Made by a program: the position numbers and the translations under genes | Shown: positions 1 to 8,695 of the stretch, piece by piece | Layout of the letters: every line of letters begins with the position of its first letter | How positions within the stretch are numbered: position 1 is the first letter of the stretch | DNA from: Sphingobacteriales bacterium | GTDB taxonomy: Bacteria > Bacteroidota > Bacteroidia > Chitinophagales > Chitinophagaceae | Reading direction: 5' to 3' | NCBI GenBank assembly: GCA_016235125.1 | Contig: JACRLZ010000002.1 | Location: 806,001-870,000 of the forward strand | DNA length: 64,000 bases | Notes under the pieces: generated by a model | The model's database searches: none | Told to the model about the DNA's origin: nothing | Seen by the model: the letters and a program-made list of their open reading frames with translations, nothing else

Positions 1-173
1 TCTGTTAGTGAATGGATATATTCTTTTTCCCGTTTGTTTTCAATTTTATGTTCCCGGTTATTTTCTGCAAGCATCCCAAGAAATACTGCCAGAAAAAGCA
101 TGAAAAACTGGAATACATATTCCATCCATTTCTTCTTCATCGGAATATGGCCGTGATGATGATGTACTTCCAT
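1..173 (-). CDS. membrane-anchored protein of unknown function, 3' part cut by window edge
   Basis: Reading the minus strand from ATG at 173 gives an open frame of 57 codons that runs off the window. The product begins MEVHHHHGHIP, then a basic stretch KKKWME, then one hydrophobic segment (about residues 18-36) and a charged stretch (ENNREHKIENKREKEYIHS). This His-rich start followed by one membrane segment and an ENxREH motif resembles a common uncharacterised Bacteroidota family; I know no function for it. The plus-strand open frame over the same bases looks like a shadow, being rich in Phe, His and Met with no recognisable pattern. It is divergent from the serine hydrolase at 262. Confidence 0.6.
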   Translation of the reverse strand, partial: MEVHHHHGHIPMKKKWMEYVFQFFMLFLAVFLGMLAENNREHKIENKREKEYIHSLT

Positions 174-261
174 AAATCGCTGTTTGAGGATAGCGAAAAT
201 AGCATATTCAGGGACTCGGAAACAGAATTCTTATACCTTTATCCATACATAATTTTCAATA

Positions 262-1158
262 ATGAAATGGCTTTCCCTGATCCTGTTTCTAAATAGTATG
301 GCTACAGGAGCTTATCCACAAACCCCAAAAACATCTGTCGGGATGAGAGAAGAATTGATCAGGAAATTTGATATACCAGATGCACATATTGCACTTGCCT
401 TCAAAGATCTTCGGACAGGCGAAACTATTCTTATCAATGAAAAAGAAAATTATCATGCTGCGAGCACTATGAAAGTACCGGTACTCATCGAGCTTTACCG
501 GCAGGCCGGAGAGGGAAAAATTTCTTTGAAAGACTCCATGCTGATTAAAAATTCTTTCAGCAGCATTGCAGATGGAAGTGAATTTAAGCTTGATTCTACA
601 GATGACAGTGAGTATCAGCTTTACCGGGAAATTGGTCAAAAAAGAACTATAGCATCACTGGCTTACAATATGATTATTCTCAGCAGCAATCTCGCCACCA
701 ATCTGTTGATTGAACTGGTAAATCCTGAAAATGTAATGAAAACAATGAAGGCCATTGGTGCAATGGATATCAAAGTGCTGAGAGGAGTGGAGGACGGAAA
801 AGCCTTTCAAAAAGGATTAAATAATACTACTACAGCGGCAGACCTTATGCTGATCTATGAATTGATGGCAAGGAAAAAACTGGTAAGCAAAAAAGCGTCT
901 ACGGAAATGGTTAAAATATTGCTTGACCAGAAATTCAATGAAATTATTCCTGCCCAATTGCCGGCTGATGTGAAGGTGGCGCATAAAACCGGTTCCATAA
1001 CTGGCCTTCAACATAACTCGGGGGTCATTTATTTGCCCAACGGAGAAAAATATGTTCTTGTTTTATTATCCCGGTTCAAACCTTCAGACGAAAAAAAAGT
1101 CGTAAGCGCCATGGCCGATGCTTCAAGGGCATTATTTGATTATGTAAACGCAAAATGA
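262..1158 (+). CDS. secreted serine hydrolase, class A beta-lactamase-like
   Basis: A 298-residue exported protein of the beta-lactamase/transpeptidase-like superfamily. The N-terminus is a signal peptide (to about residue 20). The three superfamily motifs are present in order and at class A spacing: S68-T-M-K71 (nucleophile and base), S141-S-N143 (the SDN position) and K242-T-G244 before the last strand. A clear ExxLN omega-loop glutamate is not obvious; E177 in GVEDGKAF is the nearest candidate. Related Bacteroidota proteins are annotated either as class A beta-lactamases or only as serine hydrolases, so activity against beta-lactams cannot be claimed. The start agrees with the leader. The MFS-like gene follows after 43 bases in the same direction. 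Confidence 0.8.
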   Translation: MKWLSLILFLNSMATGAYPQTPKTSVGMREELIRKFDIPDAHIALAFKDLRTGETILINEKENYHAASTMKVPVLIELYRQAGEGKISLKDSMLIKNSFSSIADGSEFKLDSTDDSEYQLYREIGQKRTIASLAYNMIILSSNLATNLLIELVNPENVMKTMKAIGAMDIKVLRGVEDGKAFQKGLNNTTTAADLMLIYELMARKKLVSKKASTEMVKILLDQKFNEIIPAQLPADVKVAHKTGSITGLQHNSGVIYLPNGEKYVLVLLSRFKPSDEKKVVSAMADASRALFDYVNAK

Positions 1159-1201
1159 TTTTACAGGCCGGCAATTTTTAAAATCTTAAACAGGTATTCA
1201 A

Positions 1202-1765
1202 ATGGTTTTAACGAAGACTTCAAGAATTTTACTTTGGGGGGCCAATCTATGGTTTTTTGGTGAAGGAATGCTCGGCCCTTTGTATGCAGTTTTCTCGGAA
1301 AAGATGGGAGGGGATATTTTAGATATTACATGGGCATGGGCCACCTACCTTATTGTCACCGGGATCTTTATTATTATCGTAGGGAGATTAACAAACGGGA
1401 AGCCGTACAAAGCAAAAGTACTGGTGTTTGGTTATGCGCTGAATGCCATATTTACTTTCTGTTATTTGTTTGTTTCGAATCCCTGGGAGTTATTTATTGT
1501 TCAGTGCGGATTGGGGATTGCTGAAGCCATCGGAACTCCTACATGGGATGCCTTATTTGCAAGAAATCTGAACGCAGAGCATGATACTCATGCATGGGGT
1601 CTTGCAGGCGGACAGACTCAGATAGTTACAGGTGTGGCTTTTTTTGCCGGGGGACTTATTGTAAATTATTTGTCCTTCAATGCCCTTTTTATCACAATGG
1701 GAATAATTCAGGTGGCAGCAACAATAATGCAGTCCAGAATTTTATTTGCCAATAAGCAGTCGTAG
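1202..1765 (+). CDS. half-length MFS-type membrane protein
   Basis: A 187-residue hydrophobic protein with about six transmembrane segments. The segments include LWGANLWFFGEGM near the N-terminus, a helix ending IIIVGRLTNGK (the loop 2-3 position, with a weak match to the MFS G-x-L-x-D/N-R pattern), and the GIAEAIGTPTWDALF helix. Full MFS transporters have twelve segments, so this is only the N-terminal half. The frame ends at a clean stop and the next 37 bases to the DUF6370 gene hold no second half. It may work as a homodimer or be a stable truncated form. Substrate unknown. Confidence 0.7.
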   Translation: MVLTKTSRILLWGANLWFFGEGMLGPLYAVFSEKMGGDILDITWAWATYLIVTGIFIIIVGRLTNGKPYKAKVLVFGYALNAIFTFCYLFVSNPWELFIVQCGLGIAEAIGTPTWDALFARNLNAEHDTHAWGLAGGQTQIVTGVAFFAGGLIVNYLSFNALFITMGIIQVAATIMQSRILFANKQS

Positions 1766-1802
1766 TTTAAAATCTGTAAGTTTGAATTTTAAAATTTGAT
1801 TT

Positions 1803-2180
1803 ATGAAACAGTTTTTCTTTTTAGTGGTTTTTTGTTTTGGAACATTGGTTTCTTTTTCGCAGAAAAATGACAGTTTATCTGAAAGGCCGGATGCTTCTAA
1901 AAAAATATATGTTGTTGAAGCTTCATGCGGGCAGTGTAAGTTTCATATGCCTGGCAAAGGTTGTCATCTTGCGGTTAGAATAAATGGCAATACCTATTTT
2001 GTTGATGGCGCTGATATTGATTCATTTGGAGATGCTCATGGGTCAGATGGCTTTTGCATGGCTATAAGAAAAGCAGAAGTGCAGGGTGAGGTTGTAAATA
2101 ACCGTTTCAAACTTGCTTATTTTAAGCTCCTGAAAACCGGTGATAAAACTTCGTTGACCAATTCTCCGGTTAGTCAGTAA
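1803..2180 (+). CDS. secreted DUF6370-like cysteine protein
   Basis: A 125-residue protein with a signal peptide (about residues 1-19, cleavage after SFS). The mature part carries C42-x-x-C45, C54, H79 and C85, a pattern that could bind a metal or form disulfides, within a compact domain that starts KKIYVVEASCGQC and ends near VVNNRFKLAYFKLL. I recognise this layout as DUF6370, a Bacteroidota family without known function. It lies 37 bases after the MFS-like gene on the same strand and converges with the caspase-fold gene. Confidence 0.65.
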   Translation: MKQFFFLVVFCFGTLVSFSQKNDSLSERPDASKKIYVVEASCGQCKFHMPGKGCHLAVRINGNTYFVDGADIDSFGDAHGSDGFCMAIRKAEVQGEVVNNRFKLAYFKLLKTGDKTSLTNSPVSQ

Positions 2181-2217
2181 AATTGATAATAAATTTTCTG
2201 CGCCTCCTTTTGTTACC

Positions 2218-3570
2218 CTAATTTACTTTAGGTGGAGGTGGAGTTTGATGACAAAGTTGTTTTACTTCAGGACAATAAGTGTGTTTAGCCTGCCAGATTG
2301 TTTGCTTTTGTGCATCTGCAAAAATCTGTGACCACAACGGTGAATTTTTATCATAACCAAAATAACTGGTCAGGGCCAGTATGAAATTATTAAAATAGAA
2401 ACCTCCATACCTGTCATTGCAGGCGGCCTTTTCGCCTTTTGAAGCAGCTGTTCCTAATATTGACAAAGGTTTTTCAGCCATAAAAAGAGTTTTCAGGTTT
2501 GTTTTATTCCATTTTGTCATATCTATATCACCTCTCTGTCCAGGTGCTGCGTCTTTTTTAATTGCCCTGTCTTCAATCCGGTTGTTACAGCAGTCACTTA
2601 TTACAAGATTCAACCGGGCGCCTTTTTGTTTCAGCATAACATAAATATCCTCAATATTCAAAGCCGAGTCTCTGGGTTCCGGCCGGGGCTTTTGAAAAGG
2701 ATAAAGCAGATCGAGCCAGGGGAAATTTTTTCTGGGTTGTTTTGGATTGGTGAAGCCATGCCCTGTATAGTAGAAAATGACAATGTCTCTTCCTTTCTGC
2801 GGCTCAATTTTATTTATTGCATTCAGAACATTTGTTCTGTTATAGCTTTCTCCGCTAACACTATCAATAATAAGATTGTTTTCAATGGTAAGTGTTTTGG
2901 CAACAGCCGTAAATGTTTTAATTGCCCTCCTGATATCAAACTTTGCAGCACTGCCAACAGTGGAATCTTTTGTATTGGCTACAATCAGTAAATACATTTT
3001 TGTTTTCTTTTCCTCATCGGTCAGAAGCTCACCTCTTTTTTTGGGGTCAAACAGGTTTTTATAAAAGGGTTCTGTTGGTAAAAAGAAAGTACTGACAAAC
3101 ACTCTCAATTCAGATGGTTCAGTAATCAAAGAAGTATTAAATAAAGTATTCTCACCTGGAAACATATTCATATCAGACCTGGTTACTGTCCAGGGAAAAT
3201 ATTTACCATTTTCAGCATCAAATCTGAGCCAAAAAGCTAAAGGGCTCATCTTTGCAGTTTTATCGCCCCTCTTTATTACAGGATTTGCTCCCCGGCAAAT
3301 GACCCATGATGTGTCTGTTGTTTCATCCTTTGTAACCGGAAATTCCTGCTGAAAAGGCATTTCCATTAATACGCTGGCCCTGCCAGCCTTGGGTTGAAAT
3401 TTAATACGAACATATCCGGTACCATTATCATGAAGCAATAGCAATGCGTCGCAGGAAGTGGTATCAGCAGTCAGCGGGTTTTTATATTGAAAATGAAAGA
3501 CTGTTTGAGAATTCAGGTTTTGCCAGGAAAAATTCAGAAAACACAAAAAAAACAGGATTCGTATTGTCAT
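2218..3570 (-). CDS. secreted caspase-fold (C14) peptidase-like protein
   Basis: A 450-residue protein with a signal peptide (to about residue 21). An N-terminal region of about 150 residues has no domain I recognise; the caspase p20-like core is about residues 190-400. The core holds the His motif FYYTGHG (H271) and the Cys motif VISDCCNN, where C328 aligns with the nucleophile of the metacaspase D-x-C pattern. Both residues of the dyad are therefore present. Bacterial caspase-like proteins are usually intracellular or fused to other domains; a leader here points to the periplasm or cell surface. It is a single gene, divergent from the small lipoprotein at 3685. Substrate and role are unknown. 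Confidence 0.8.
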   Translation of the reverse strand: MTIRILFFLCFLNFSWQNLNSQTVFHFQYKNPLTADTTSCDALLLLHDNGTGYVRIKFQPKAGRASVLMEMPFQQEFPVTKDETTDTSWVICRGANPVIKRGDKTAKMSPLAFWLRFDAENGKYFPWTVTRSDMNMFPGENTLFNTSLITEPSELRVFVSTFFLPTEPFYKNLFDPKKRGELLTDEEKKTKMYLLIVANTKDSTVGSAAKFDIRRAIKTFTAVAKTLTIENNLIIDSVSGESYNRTNVLNAINKIEPQKGRDIVIFYYTGHGFTNPKQPRKNFPWLDLLYPFQKPRPEPRDSALNIEDIYVMLKQKGARLNLVISDCCNNRIEDRAIKKDAAPGQRGDIDMTKWNKTNLKTLFMAEKPLSILGTAASKGEKAACNDRYGGFYFNNFILALTSYFGYDKNSPLWSQIFADAQKQTIWQAKHTYCPEVKQLCHQTPPPPKVN

Positions 3571-3684
3571 ACCCCTCTTTTATTCATCTACAACATAATT
3601 TTTTTTTCTCATTTAAAATAAAAAACACCGTTTTTTTTGCAGTTAATGAATTGTTTCGTAGAATTATAACTTAAAATTTTCATC

Positions 3685-3918
3685 ATGAAACAAAAAATGA
3701 CCAAAACTGCTTACAAAATCATTTTAGGGCTCTTCATGCTGACTGTTACTGCTGTGGCATGTAACAACGATGGGAAGGATAAAGAGAAAGAAACTACTGA
3801 TTCAGCAGCTACCAAGCCCACTGCTCCGGGAGATAAGATGACCCCTGACAACAACATGATGGCTGATTCTACAAAGATTGATTCAGCTAACACCAAGCCC
3901 ACTGCTCCGGGTGATTAA
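3685..3918 (+). CDS. small repeat-bearing lipoprotein
   Basis: A 77-residue protein with a lipoprotein-type leader (FMLTVTAVAC, Cys at about 26) followed by a low-complexity, Asp/Lys/Thr-rich tail. The tail holds two copies of TKPTAPGD: the DNA at 3811-3834 and 3892-3915 agrees at 23 of 24 bases, with an 81-base period, so this is a recent internal duplication. No enzyme motif is visible. A role as a flexible envelope tether is possible but unsupported. The gene stands alone and converges with the TPR gene through a shared hairpin. Confidence 0.65.
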   Translation: MKQKMTKTAYKIILGLFMLTVTAVACNNDGKDKEKETTDSAATKPTAPGDKMTPDNNMMADSTKIDSANTKPTAPGD

Positions 3919-3942
3919 CCAGGGAACAGGATGCTGATTTTT

Positions 3943-3996
3943 CCCGCCTGATAATGAACCACACTATTGTGATTTATTTTCAGGCGGGTTATTTTT
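3943..3996. terminator. shared hairpin between convergent genes
   Basis: Perfect 8-bp arms CCCGCCTG (3943-3950) and CAGGCGGG (3981-3988) with a 30-base loop, followed on the plus strand by a T-rich run. It would end the small lipoprotein transcript. The right arm lies inside the last codons of the opposing TPR gene. Confidence 0.5.
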
Positions 3997-5403
3997 TTCT
4001 GTATTTTCTCTCAAGGCTTTTTCTTTCTTCAATGCTTCATGATGTGCATGGCGGTGTATAAGCCGGTGAATCATCCACTGCTCCAGTTTATGGTGTGCGG
4101 GAATCAGAATGGCTGCAAGGCCTACAAAGATCAGTATCTCAAATACAGGAACATGATTTGTAAGATTAGCCACGGTTGGATGCAGCAACAGGGTAAGGTA
4201 TTCAAATAAGAACAGGAGTGAAAGAATACCCAGTAACCGGATAACCTGCACATGTATTCTTACACGGGTCAGCAGAAAAGTAAGGAGGAAGAAGCCCGGG
4301 ATAAAAATTCCGATGAGGAGCATTTGCAACTGTTGGAACCGTTCTTTCTCAGCCGCTTTCCGTTCCTGCTCCAGTTCTCTTTGCCGGAATTGCTCACCGG
4401 TGGAAATGATCTGTGTTTCCCTGATTTTGCTTTTGCTGTTCAATGAATCATTTAAATCCTTTACCTGGCTTACATAGGTAAATGCGCTGTCCACTTTTCT
4501 TTGCTGTTTGTAATGTTCAGTCAGAAATTCTGCAGCATCCAGTTCTTTGGGAAGCAGGCCATCTGTTTTGGCGATGAAAAGGGATAACCGGGCATAATAG
4601 GCAGCCGAGTCATTCTTGCCCTGCTGTTTATATACACTGGCCAGGCCCAATGCTGCTTCGCAAAGTGTTTCATCATTATTCTTTGATTTCAGATATCCGA
4701 TAGCCTGCACATAACTGGCAATCGCTTCGTTATAATGCCCGTATTTCCGGTTGCAGTGGCCCAGCCCTGTAAGTGAAATACCGATTGAACTGGTATCCAG
4801 TTTCTGCTTTGCAATATTCAGTGATCTGTCGTAATAGAGATAGGCAGAATCAAGAATATTCTGACGGTCATAAACATCCCCGAAATTCAGAGCAATATTG
4901 TATTTGAATTTTTCGACATCATGTTTTCGTATTACCGAGTCTGCTTTCCTGTAATAATCCAGTGCATTGGCATAATCTTCAAGATATACATACACAATAC
5001 CTGTGTTCATCAGCACACTGGCAAGGTTATAAGGGATTTTTCTTTTTTCTTCCAGTTTCAGTTTTTCAAGATTCAGTTCCAGGGCACGGGGATAATTACC
5101 GATGGTATTAAAAGTATTGGCGAGTATGCCCAGCGACCGGGACTGGCCTTCTGCATACTTAATATCTTTTGCAAGAAATAAGGCCTGCTGTGCGCAGAGC
5201 AATGCTGAGTCGGGATTGTATGTATAGATCGCCCTGGCGAGATTCCACATCAGGATCACTTTCCCCGTATCTGTTTTTTCCGTTTTTAATTCTATGATAA
5301 GGCTGTCTGCAATTTGCTTTTGAGAGTAGGTCAGATTTGAAGCAAATGAAATGATTACAGTTATAATGAATGCATTGAAATGATTTTTGAAACATTTTCT
5401 CAT
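3964..5403 (-). CDS. TPR protein with C-terminal membrane module
   Basis: A 479-residue protein. I place the start at ATG 5403, which gives a proper leader ending NLTYSQ; an in-frame ATG at 5436 would add 11 residues. The body is a run of tetratricopeptide-like helical pairs (for example DSALLCAQQALFLAKD, YANALDYYRKADSV, NEAIASYVQAIGYL), then a charged coiled stretch (about 320-355). The C-terminus carries about three hydrophobic helices, including VIRLLGILSLLFLFEYL, ending in an AHHKLEQW motif and a charged tail. The gene at 16953 has the same plan and the same tail motifs, so the two are paralogues. The layout resembles the sensor part of TPR histidine kinases, but no kinase domain is present. 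Function unknown. Confidence 0.75.
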   Translation of the reverse strand: MRKCFKNHFNAFIITVIISFASNLTYSQKQIADSLIIELKTEKTDTGKVILMWNLARAIYTYNPDSALLCAQQALFLAKDIKYAEGQSRSLGILANTFNTIGNYPRALELNLEKLKLEEKRKIPYNLASVLMNTGIVYVYLEDYANALDYYRKADSVIRKHDVEKFKYNIALNFGDVYDRQNILDSAYLYYDRSLNIAKQKLDTSSIGISLTGLGHCNRKYGHYNEAIASYVQAIGYLKSKNNDETLCEAALGLASVYKQQGKNDSAAYYARLSLFIAKTDGLLPKELDAAEFLTEHYKQQRKVDSAFTYVSQVKDLNDSLNSKSKIRETQIISTGEQFRQRELEQERKAAEKERFQQLQMLLIGIFIPGFFLLTFLLTRVRIHVQVIRLLGILSLLFLFEYLTLLLHPTVANLTNHVPVFEILIFVGLAAILIPAHHKLEQWMIHRLIHRHAHHEALKKEKALRENTEKNNPPENKSQ

Positions 5404-5540
5404 AAGCCTTACCAGATCGGATGCCAAATTAAACATTAAAATCCTTTAATTCCTTTTTTCAGGAAGATATATGGAATAAGAGCATAGTGGATAAATAAGT
5501 CTGATACATTATTTTTGATGATTGGGCTAACTGTTATGTC

Positions 5541-6098
5541 ATGATGCAACCAACTTTTATTCCTTTCCCTGAATTAGAAACCGAAAGGCTTTTATTACGA
5601 CAGGTGATATTGAATGATGCACCGGAGGTTCTTTTTCTCCGGTCAGATCCCACCATTCTCCAATACCTGGGCAAGGAGCCGGCTACATCGCTGGAGGAAG
5701 CAAGAGAATTCATAACACGGATAACTAATGACCTTGAAAACGGAGATGGAATTGCCTGGGGTATCAGATTAAAAGAGCAACCGGAAAAGTTGATTGGAAA
5801 TATTGGATTCTGGAGAATGCAGAAGGAGCATTATCGATCGGAGATAGGCTACGTGTTGCATCCATCATATTGGAGAAAGGGTATTATAAAGGAAGCCATG
5901 ATGAAGGTTTTGGAATATGGGTTCAACTCGATGGGTCTGCATAGTGTTGAGGCTCGTATCAGCCCTGCCAATACTGCTTCAGCGGCAGTATTGGCATCAA
6001 CAGGATTTGTGAGGGAAGCCTATTTTAAAGAAGATTTTTATTTCAATGGGAAATTTGAAGACACAGCTGTTTATTCCATTTTAAGCAATTTGAGATGA
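5541..6098 (+). CDS. GNAT family N-acetyltransferase (RimJ/RimL type)
   Basis: A 185-residue cytosolic acetyltransferase. It opens with the family pattern ELETERLLLRQ, has the acetyl-CoA loop as SEIGYVLHPSYWRKGIIKEAM (about residues 99-120), and ends with HSVEARISPANTASAAVLASTGFVRE, typical of the RimJ/RimL branch that acetylates protein N-termini or small amines. The length is normal. Two adjacent ATGs (5541, 5544) could both start it. It is monocistronic, divergent from the TPR gene. The substrate cannot be told from sequence. Confidence 0.88.
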   Translation: MMQPTFIPFPELETERLLLRQVILNDAPEVLFLRSDPTILQYLGKEPATSLEEAREFITRITNDLENGDGIAWGIRLKEQPEKLIGNIGFWRMQKEHYRSEIGYVLHPSYWRKGIIKEAMMKVLEYGFNSMGLHSVEARISPANTASAAVLASTGFVREAYFKEDFYFNGKFEDTAVYSILSNLR

Positions 6099-6204
6099 AA
6101 AATGGACCTGCAGAAGCAAATAATTTAATTAAATATCTTTATCCTAAAGGGTTAAGCAACCCTTTAATTGGTAAACCATATCTAAAAAAGAAAGTATCTG
6201 TTTT

Positions 6205-7332
6205 ATGAATAAACTGGCATTGATATTTACGGCTTTTTTTTTGGTTAGCTTTATTTTTCCTGAAGAGAAATGCAGGCACCAACAAAACTCAGTGTCTATG
6301 CAAGCTGTGCAGGCCGACGGCCCTTATGTTTTGTACTACGGCAATAAGATGTATGCAAAGTACATAATGAATGATGATGGCTGGAAGGTTCTTAAAACAG
6401 ATACTCTTGACGCTTTGCAAAAGGCATCTTATTCTTTTACGGTCGCTACCGATATGCCCGGAAAAACTTTTACTGTAAAACTGAAAACTGAACTGAAGAA
6501 TGAAAAAAGTGAATATAAAAAAGTTTCAAAGCAGTTGATAATTTCTGATATAGAGGGAAATTTCAAGGCGTTAAGAAGATTGCTCCAGGCCAACGGGGTT
6601 ATTGACAGCAATTTCAACTGGATATTCGGAGAGGGCCATCTTGTACTTACCGGCGATTTTGTTGACCGGGGGGAGCAGGTAACCGAAGTGCTGTGGCTTA
6701 TTTATTCATTAGAGGAGAAGGCAAAGGCGTTCGGCGGATATGTACATTTTATTCTGGGCAATCATGAGATCATGAATATGAGCGGTGATTTAAGATATCT
6801 GCATCCAAAATATAAAGAGAACACAGAATTTCTGAATCAGCCTTACCCGGATTTGTATGGCGACAGATCTGAATTAGGCAGGTGGCTCAGAACAAAGAAT
6901 GTTGTTGAAAAAATCGGTGATATATTATTTGTGCATGGAGGCATTTCATCGGTTGTCAATAATCTTACTATTTCAGTTTCAAAAATAAATGATGTTGCCC
7001 GTCCTTTTTATGCTGATAGTACATTACAATACCCTGATTTGAAGACGGAAATTATTTACAGCGATTACGGCCCTTTCTGGTACAGGGGTTATTACACCGG
7101 TAAAACTATTGCCTCGCTACAGCAGGTTGACAGCACTCTTGACAAATACGATGTAAAAGCCATTGCCACAGGCCATACCATAGTTTCCGATACTATCAGT
7201 GTTCATTTCAATGGAAAGGTTTTCAATACAGATGTACATCATGCCAAAGGACTTTCAGGCGCTTTGTTGATAGAAGACGGAAAGTTTTACAGGGTAAGTA
7301 GTTTAGGTGAAAAACTTCGGCTTTTGGAATGA
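6205..7332 (+). CDS. secreted PPP-like metallophosphoesterase
   Basis: A 375-residue phosphoesterase with a hydrophobic leader (about 1-20). The metal-binding motifs follow the calcineurin/PPP order: SDIEGN (D115, where PPP enzymes have GDxHG), GDFVDRG (150-156) and GNHE (185-188), then HGG (about residue 247) and GHT further on. This arrangement matches bacterial Shewanella-like phosphatases more than nucleases. About 90 residues between the leader and the catalytic core lack a recognised domain. It precedes the TrpF-like gene by 10 bases and may share its transcript. Whether it removes phosphate from proteins or small molecules is unknown. Confidence 0.8.
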   Translation: MNKLALIFTAFFLVSFIFPEEKCRHQQNSVSMQAVQADGPYVLYYGNKMYAKYIMNDDGWKVLKTDTLDALQKASYSFTVATDMPGKTFTVKLKTELKNEKSEYKKVSKQLIISDIEGNFKALRRLLQANGVIDSNFNWIFGEGHLVLTGDFVDRGEQVTEVLWLIYSLEEKAKAFGGYVHFILGNHEIMNMSGDLRYLHPKYKENTEFLNQPYPDLYGDRSELGRWLRTKNVVEKIGDILFVHGGISSVVNNLTISVSKINDVARPFYADSTLQYPDLKTEIIYSDYGPFWYRGYYTGKTIASLQQVDSTLDKYDVKAIATGHTIVSDTISVHFNGKVFNTDVHHAKGLSGALLIEDGKFYRVSSLGEKLRLLE

Positions 7333-7342
7333 TCCGGTTTAA

Positions 7343-8008
7343 ATGAGAACAAGAATCAAAATTTGCTGCATATCCAGTAAGCAGGAAGCTGCATTGGCTA
7401 TCCGCCATGGGGCCGATGCTTTGGGTTTGGTGGGTAAAATGCCAAGCGGCCCCGGACCAATAAGTGATGATCTGATCGCATCCATTGCTAAAACCATTCA
7501 TCCGCCAATTGCTTCTTTTTTACTTACCAGCCGGCAATCTGCAAATGAAATCATTGATCATATTAGGATAACCGGTACCACTACGGTTCAGATAGTGGAT
7601 AAACCGGAAGAAGGAACTTATGAAAGGATACGGGAAGCAATCCCCGGCCTGAAGATTGTACAGGTGATACATGTTATGGGTGAAGAGAGTATTGCAGAAG
7701 CTATAAAAGTGCATAAAAAAGTAGATTCCCTTTTGCTTGACAGCGGAAATCCAAAGGCAACAATTAAAACTTTGGGAGGCACCGGCAATACTCACAACTG
7801 GGAAATCAGCAAACAGATTGTGCAGGCAGTAACAGTGCCTGTATTTCTTGCCGGGGGGTTAAATCATCTGAATGTGGCCGGAGCTATTGAAATTGTAAGG
7901 CCATTTGGAATAGATGTTTGCAGCGGTGTCAGAACAAACTCCCTGCTGGATGAGCAAAAATTGAAAATGTTTATCAATGCAATAAGGGCTGCTGAAAATC
8001 ATCTGTAA
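7343..8008 (+). CDS. phosphoribosylanthranilate isomerase-like protein (TrpF family)
   Basis: A 221-residue TIM barrel. TrpF hallmarks are visible: RIKICCIS at residues 4-11 (K-I-C is the catalytic start in TrpF, normally KICG), LLLDSGNPKATIKTLGGTG in the phosphate-binding middle, and VFLAGGLNHLNV with IDVCSGVRT at the end. In tryptophan synthesis TrpF converts phosphoribosylanthranilate to the deoxyribulose product. No other trp gene is nearby and KICC departs from KICG, so this may be a TrpF relative with another substrate. It lies 10 bases downstream of the phosphoesterase gene. Confidence 0.75.
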   Translation: MRTRIKICCISSKQEAALAIRHGADALGLVGKMPSGPGPISDDLIASIAKTIHPPIASFLLTSRQSANEIIDHIRITGTTTVQIVDKPEEGTYERIREAIPGLKIVQVIHVMGEESIAEAIKVHKKVDSLLLDSGNPKATIKTLGGTGNTHNWEISKQIVQAVTVPVFLAGGLNHLNVAGAIEIVRPFGIDVCSGVRTNSLLDEQKLKMFINAIRAAENHL

Positions 8009-8067
8009 TTTTTTTTGCAGAGAGCAAAGAATGGTTAACTTGTATGCCAATCATAAAACTTAAGATT

Positions 8068-8673
8068 ATGAAAACATTTTTTGCAATTGTAATGAGTGCC
8101 AGTCTCTTCTTTTTTGCCTGTAATAATAACAAAGGGAAGAATGATTTTAATCCCAATAACCGGGAAAAGGACGATTACGGTAAAAACGATAATAATAACG
8201 GAAACAATAAAAACGGATGGTCGGATGCAGAACAGCGGAGAAGCATGAGAGAGTGTTTGGATGAAGTCAAAGATGATTTGGGTGAGGAAAAAGGAACGGC
8301 ATATTGTGAATGTGCTCTTCTGAAAGCCATGAAAAAATATTCAAGCTATGATGAAGCTGAGAAATCAGGAACAGATGAAGAAGGAGAACGTATCGGCAAA
8401 GAATGCGCCAAAGAACTTGGTATATCCATTACAAATAATGGTAATGATAGGGCAGTCTGGTCAAGAACAGACGAAAGCCGTTTTATGAGAGATTGCGAAG
8501 GCACAGCCCGTCAGAATGTGAGTGCACAGAGAGCTACCGAGTATTGTGATTGCATGTTACAGAAAGTAAAAAAGATCTTTTCTTCCTATGTTGAAGCCGA
8601 CAGGGGATTGCTTCAAATGCCAAAGGATGAACTGGATGCCATGGTAAATGAATGCAACGGGGTGGAAAATTAA
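8068..8673 (+). CDS. lipoprotein with two cysteine-bearing helical repeats
   Basis: I start this 201-residue protein at ATG 8068, which puts a lipoprotein leader (SASLFFFAC) at the N-terminus; ATG 8044 would add eight residues before it. After an Asn/Lys-rich linker come two copies of a roughly 80-residue unit: W-S-D-A-E..MRECLDEV..AYCECALLKAMKKYSSYDEAEK and W-S-R-T-D..MRDCEGTA..EYCDCMLQKVKKIFSSYVEADR. Each has a C-x(n)-YCxC pattern likely to form disulfides or bind a ligand. I have seen this repeat type in exported Bacteroidota proteins but know no function. A strong terminator follows. Confidence 0.7.
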   Translation: MKTFFAIVMSASLFFFACNNNKGKNDFNPNNREKDDYGKNDNNNGNNKNGWSDAEQRRSMRECLDEVKDDLGEEKGTAYCECALLKAMKKYSSYDEAEKSGTDEEGERIGKECAKELGISITNNGNDRAVWSRTDESRFMRDCEGTARQNVSAQRATEYCDCMLQKVKKIFSSYVEADRGLLQMPKDELDAMVNECNGVEN

Positions 8674-8695
8674 TAATCAGAATATCTGTTATCGT

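Noticed and set aside
12..296. Plus-strand 94-codon open frame at the window start
   Set aside because: The minus strand of the same bases encodes a credible membrane protein, and the plus frame is rich in Phe/His/Met without any family pattern.
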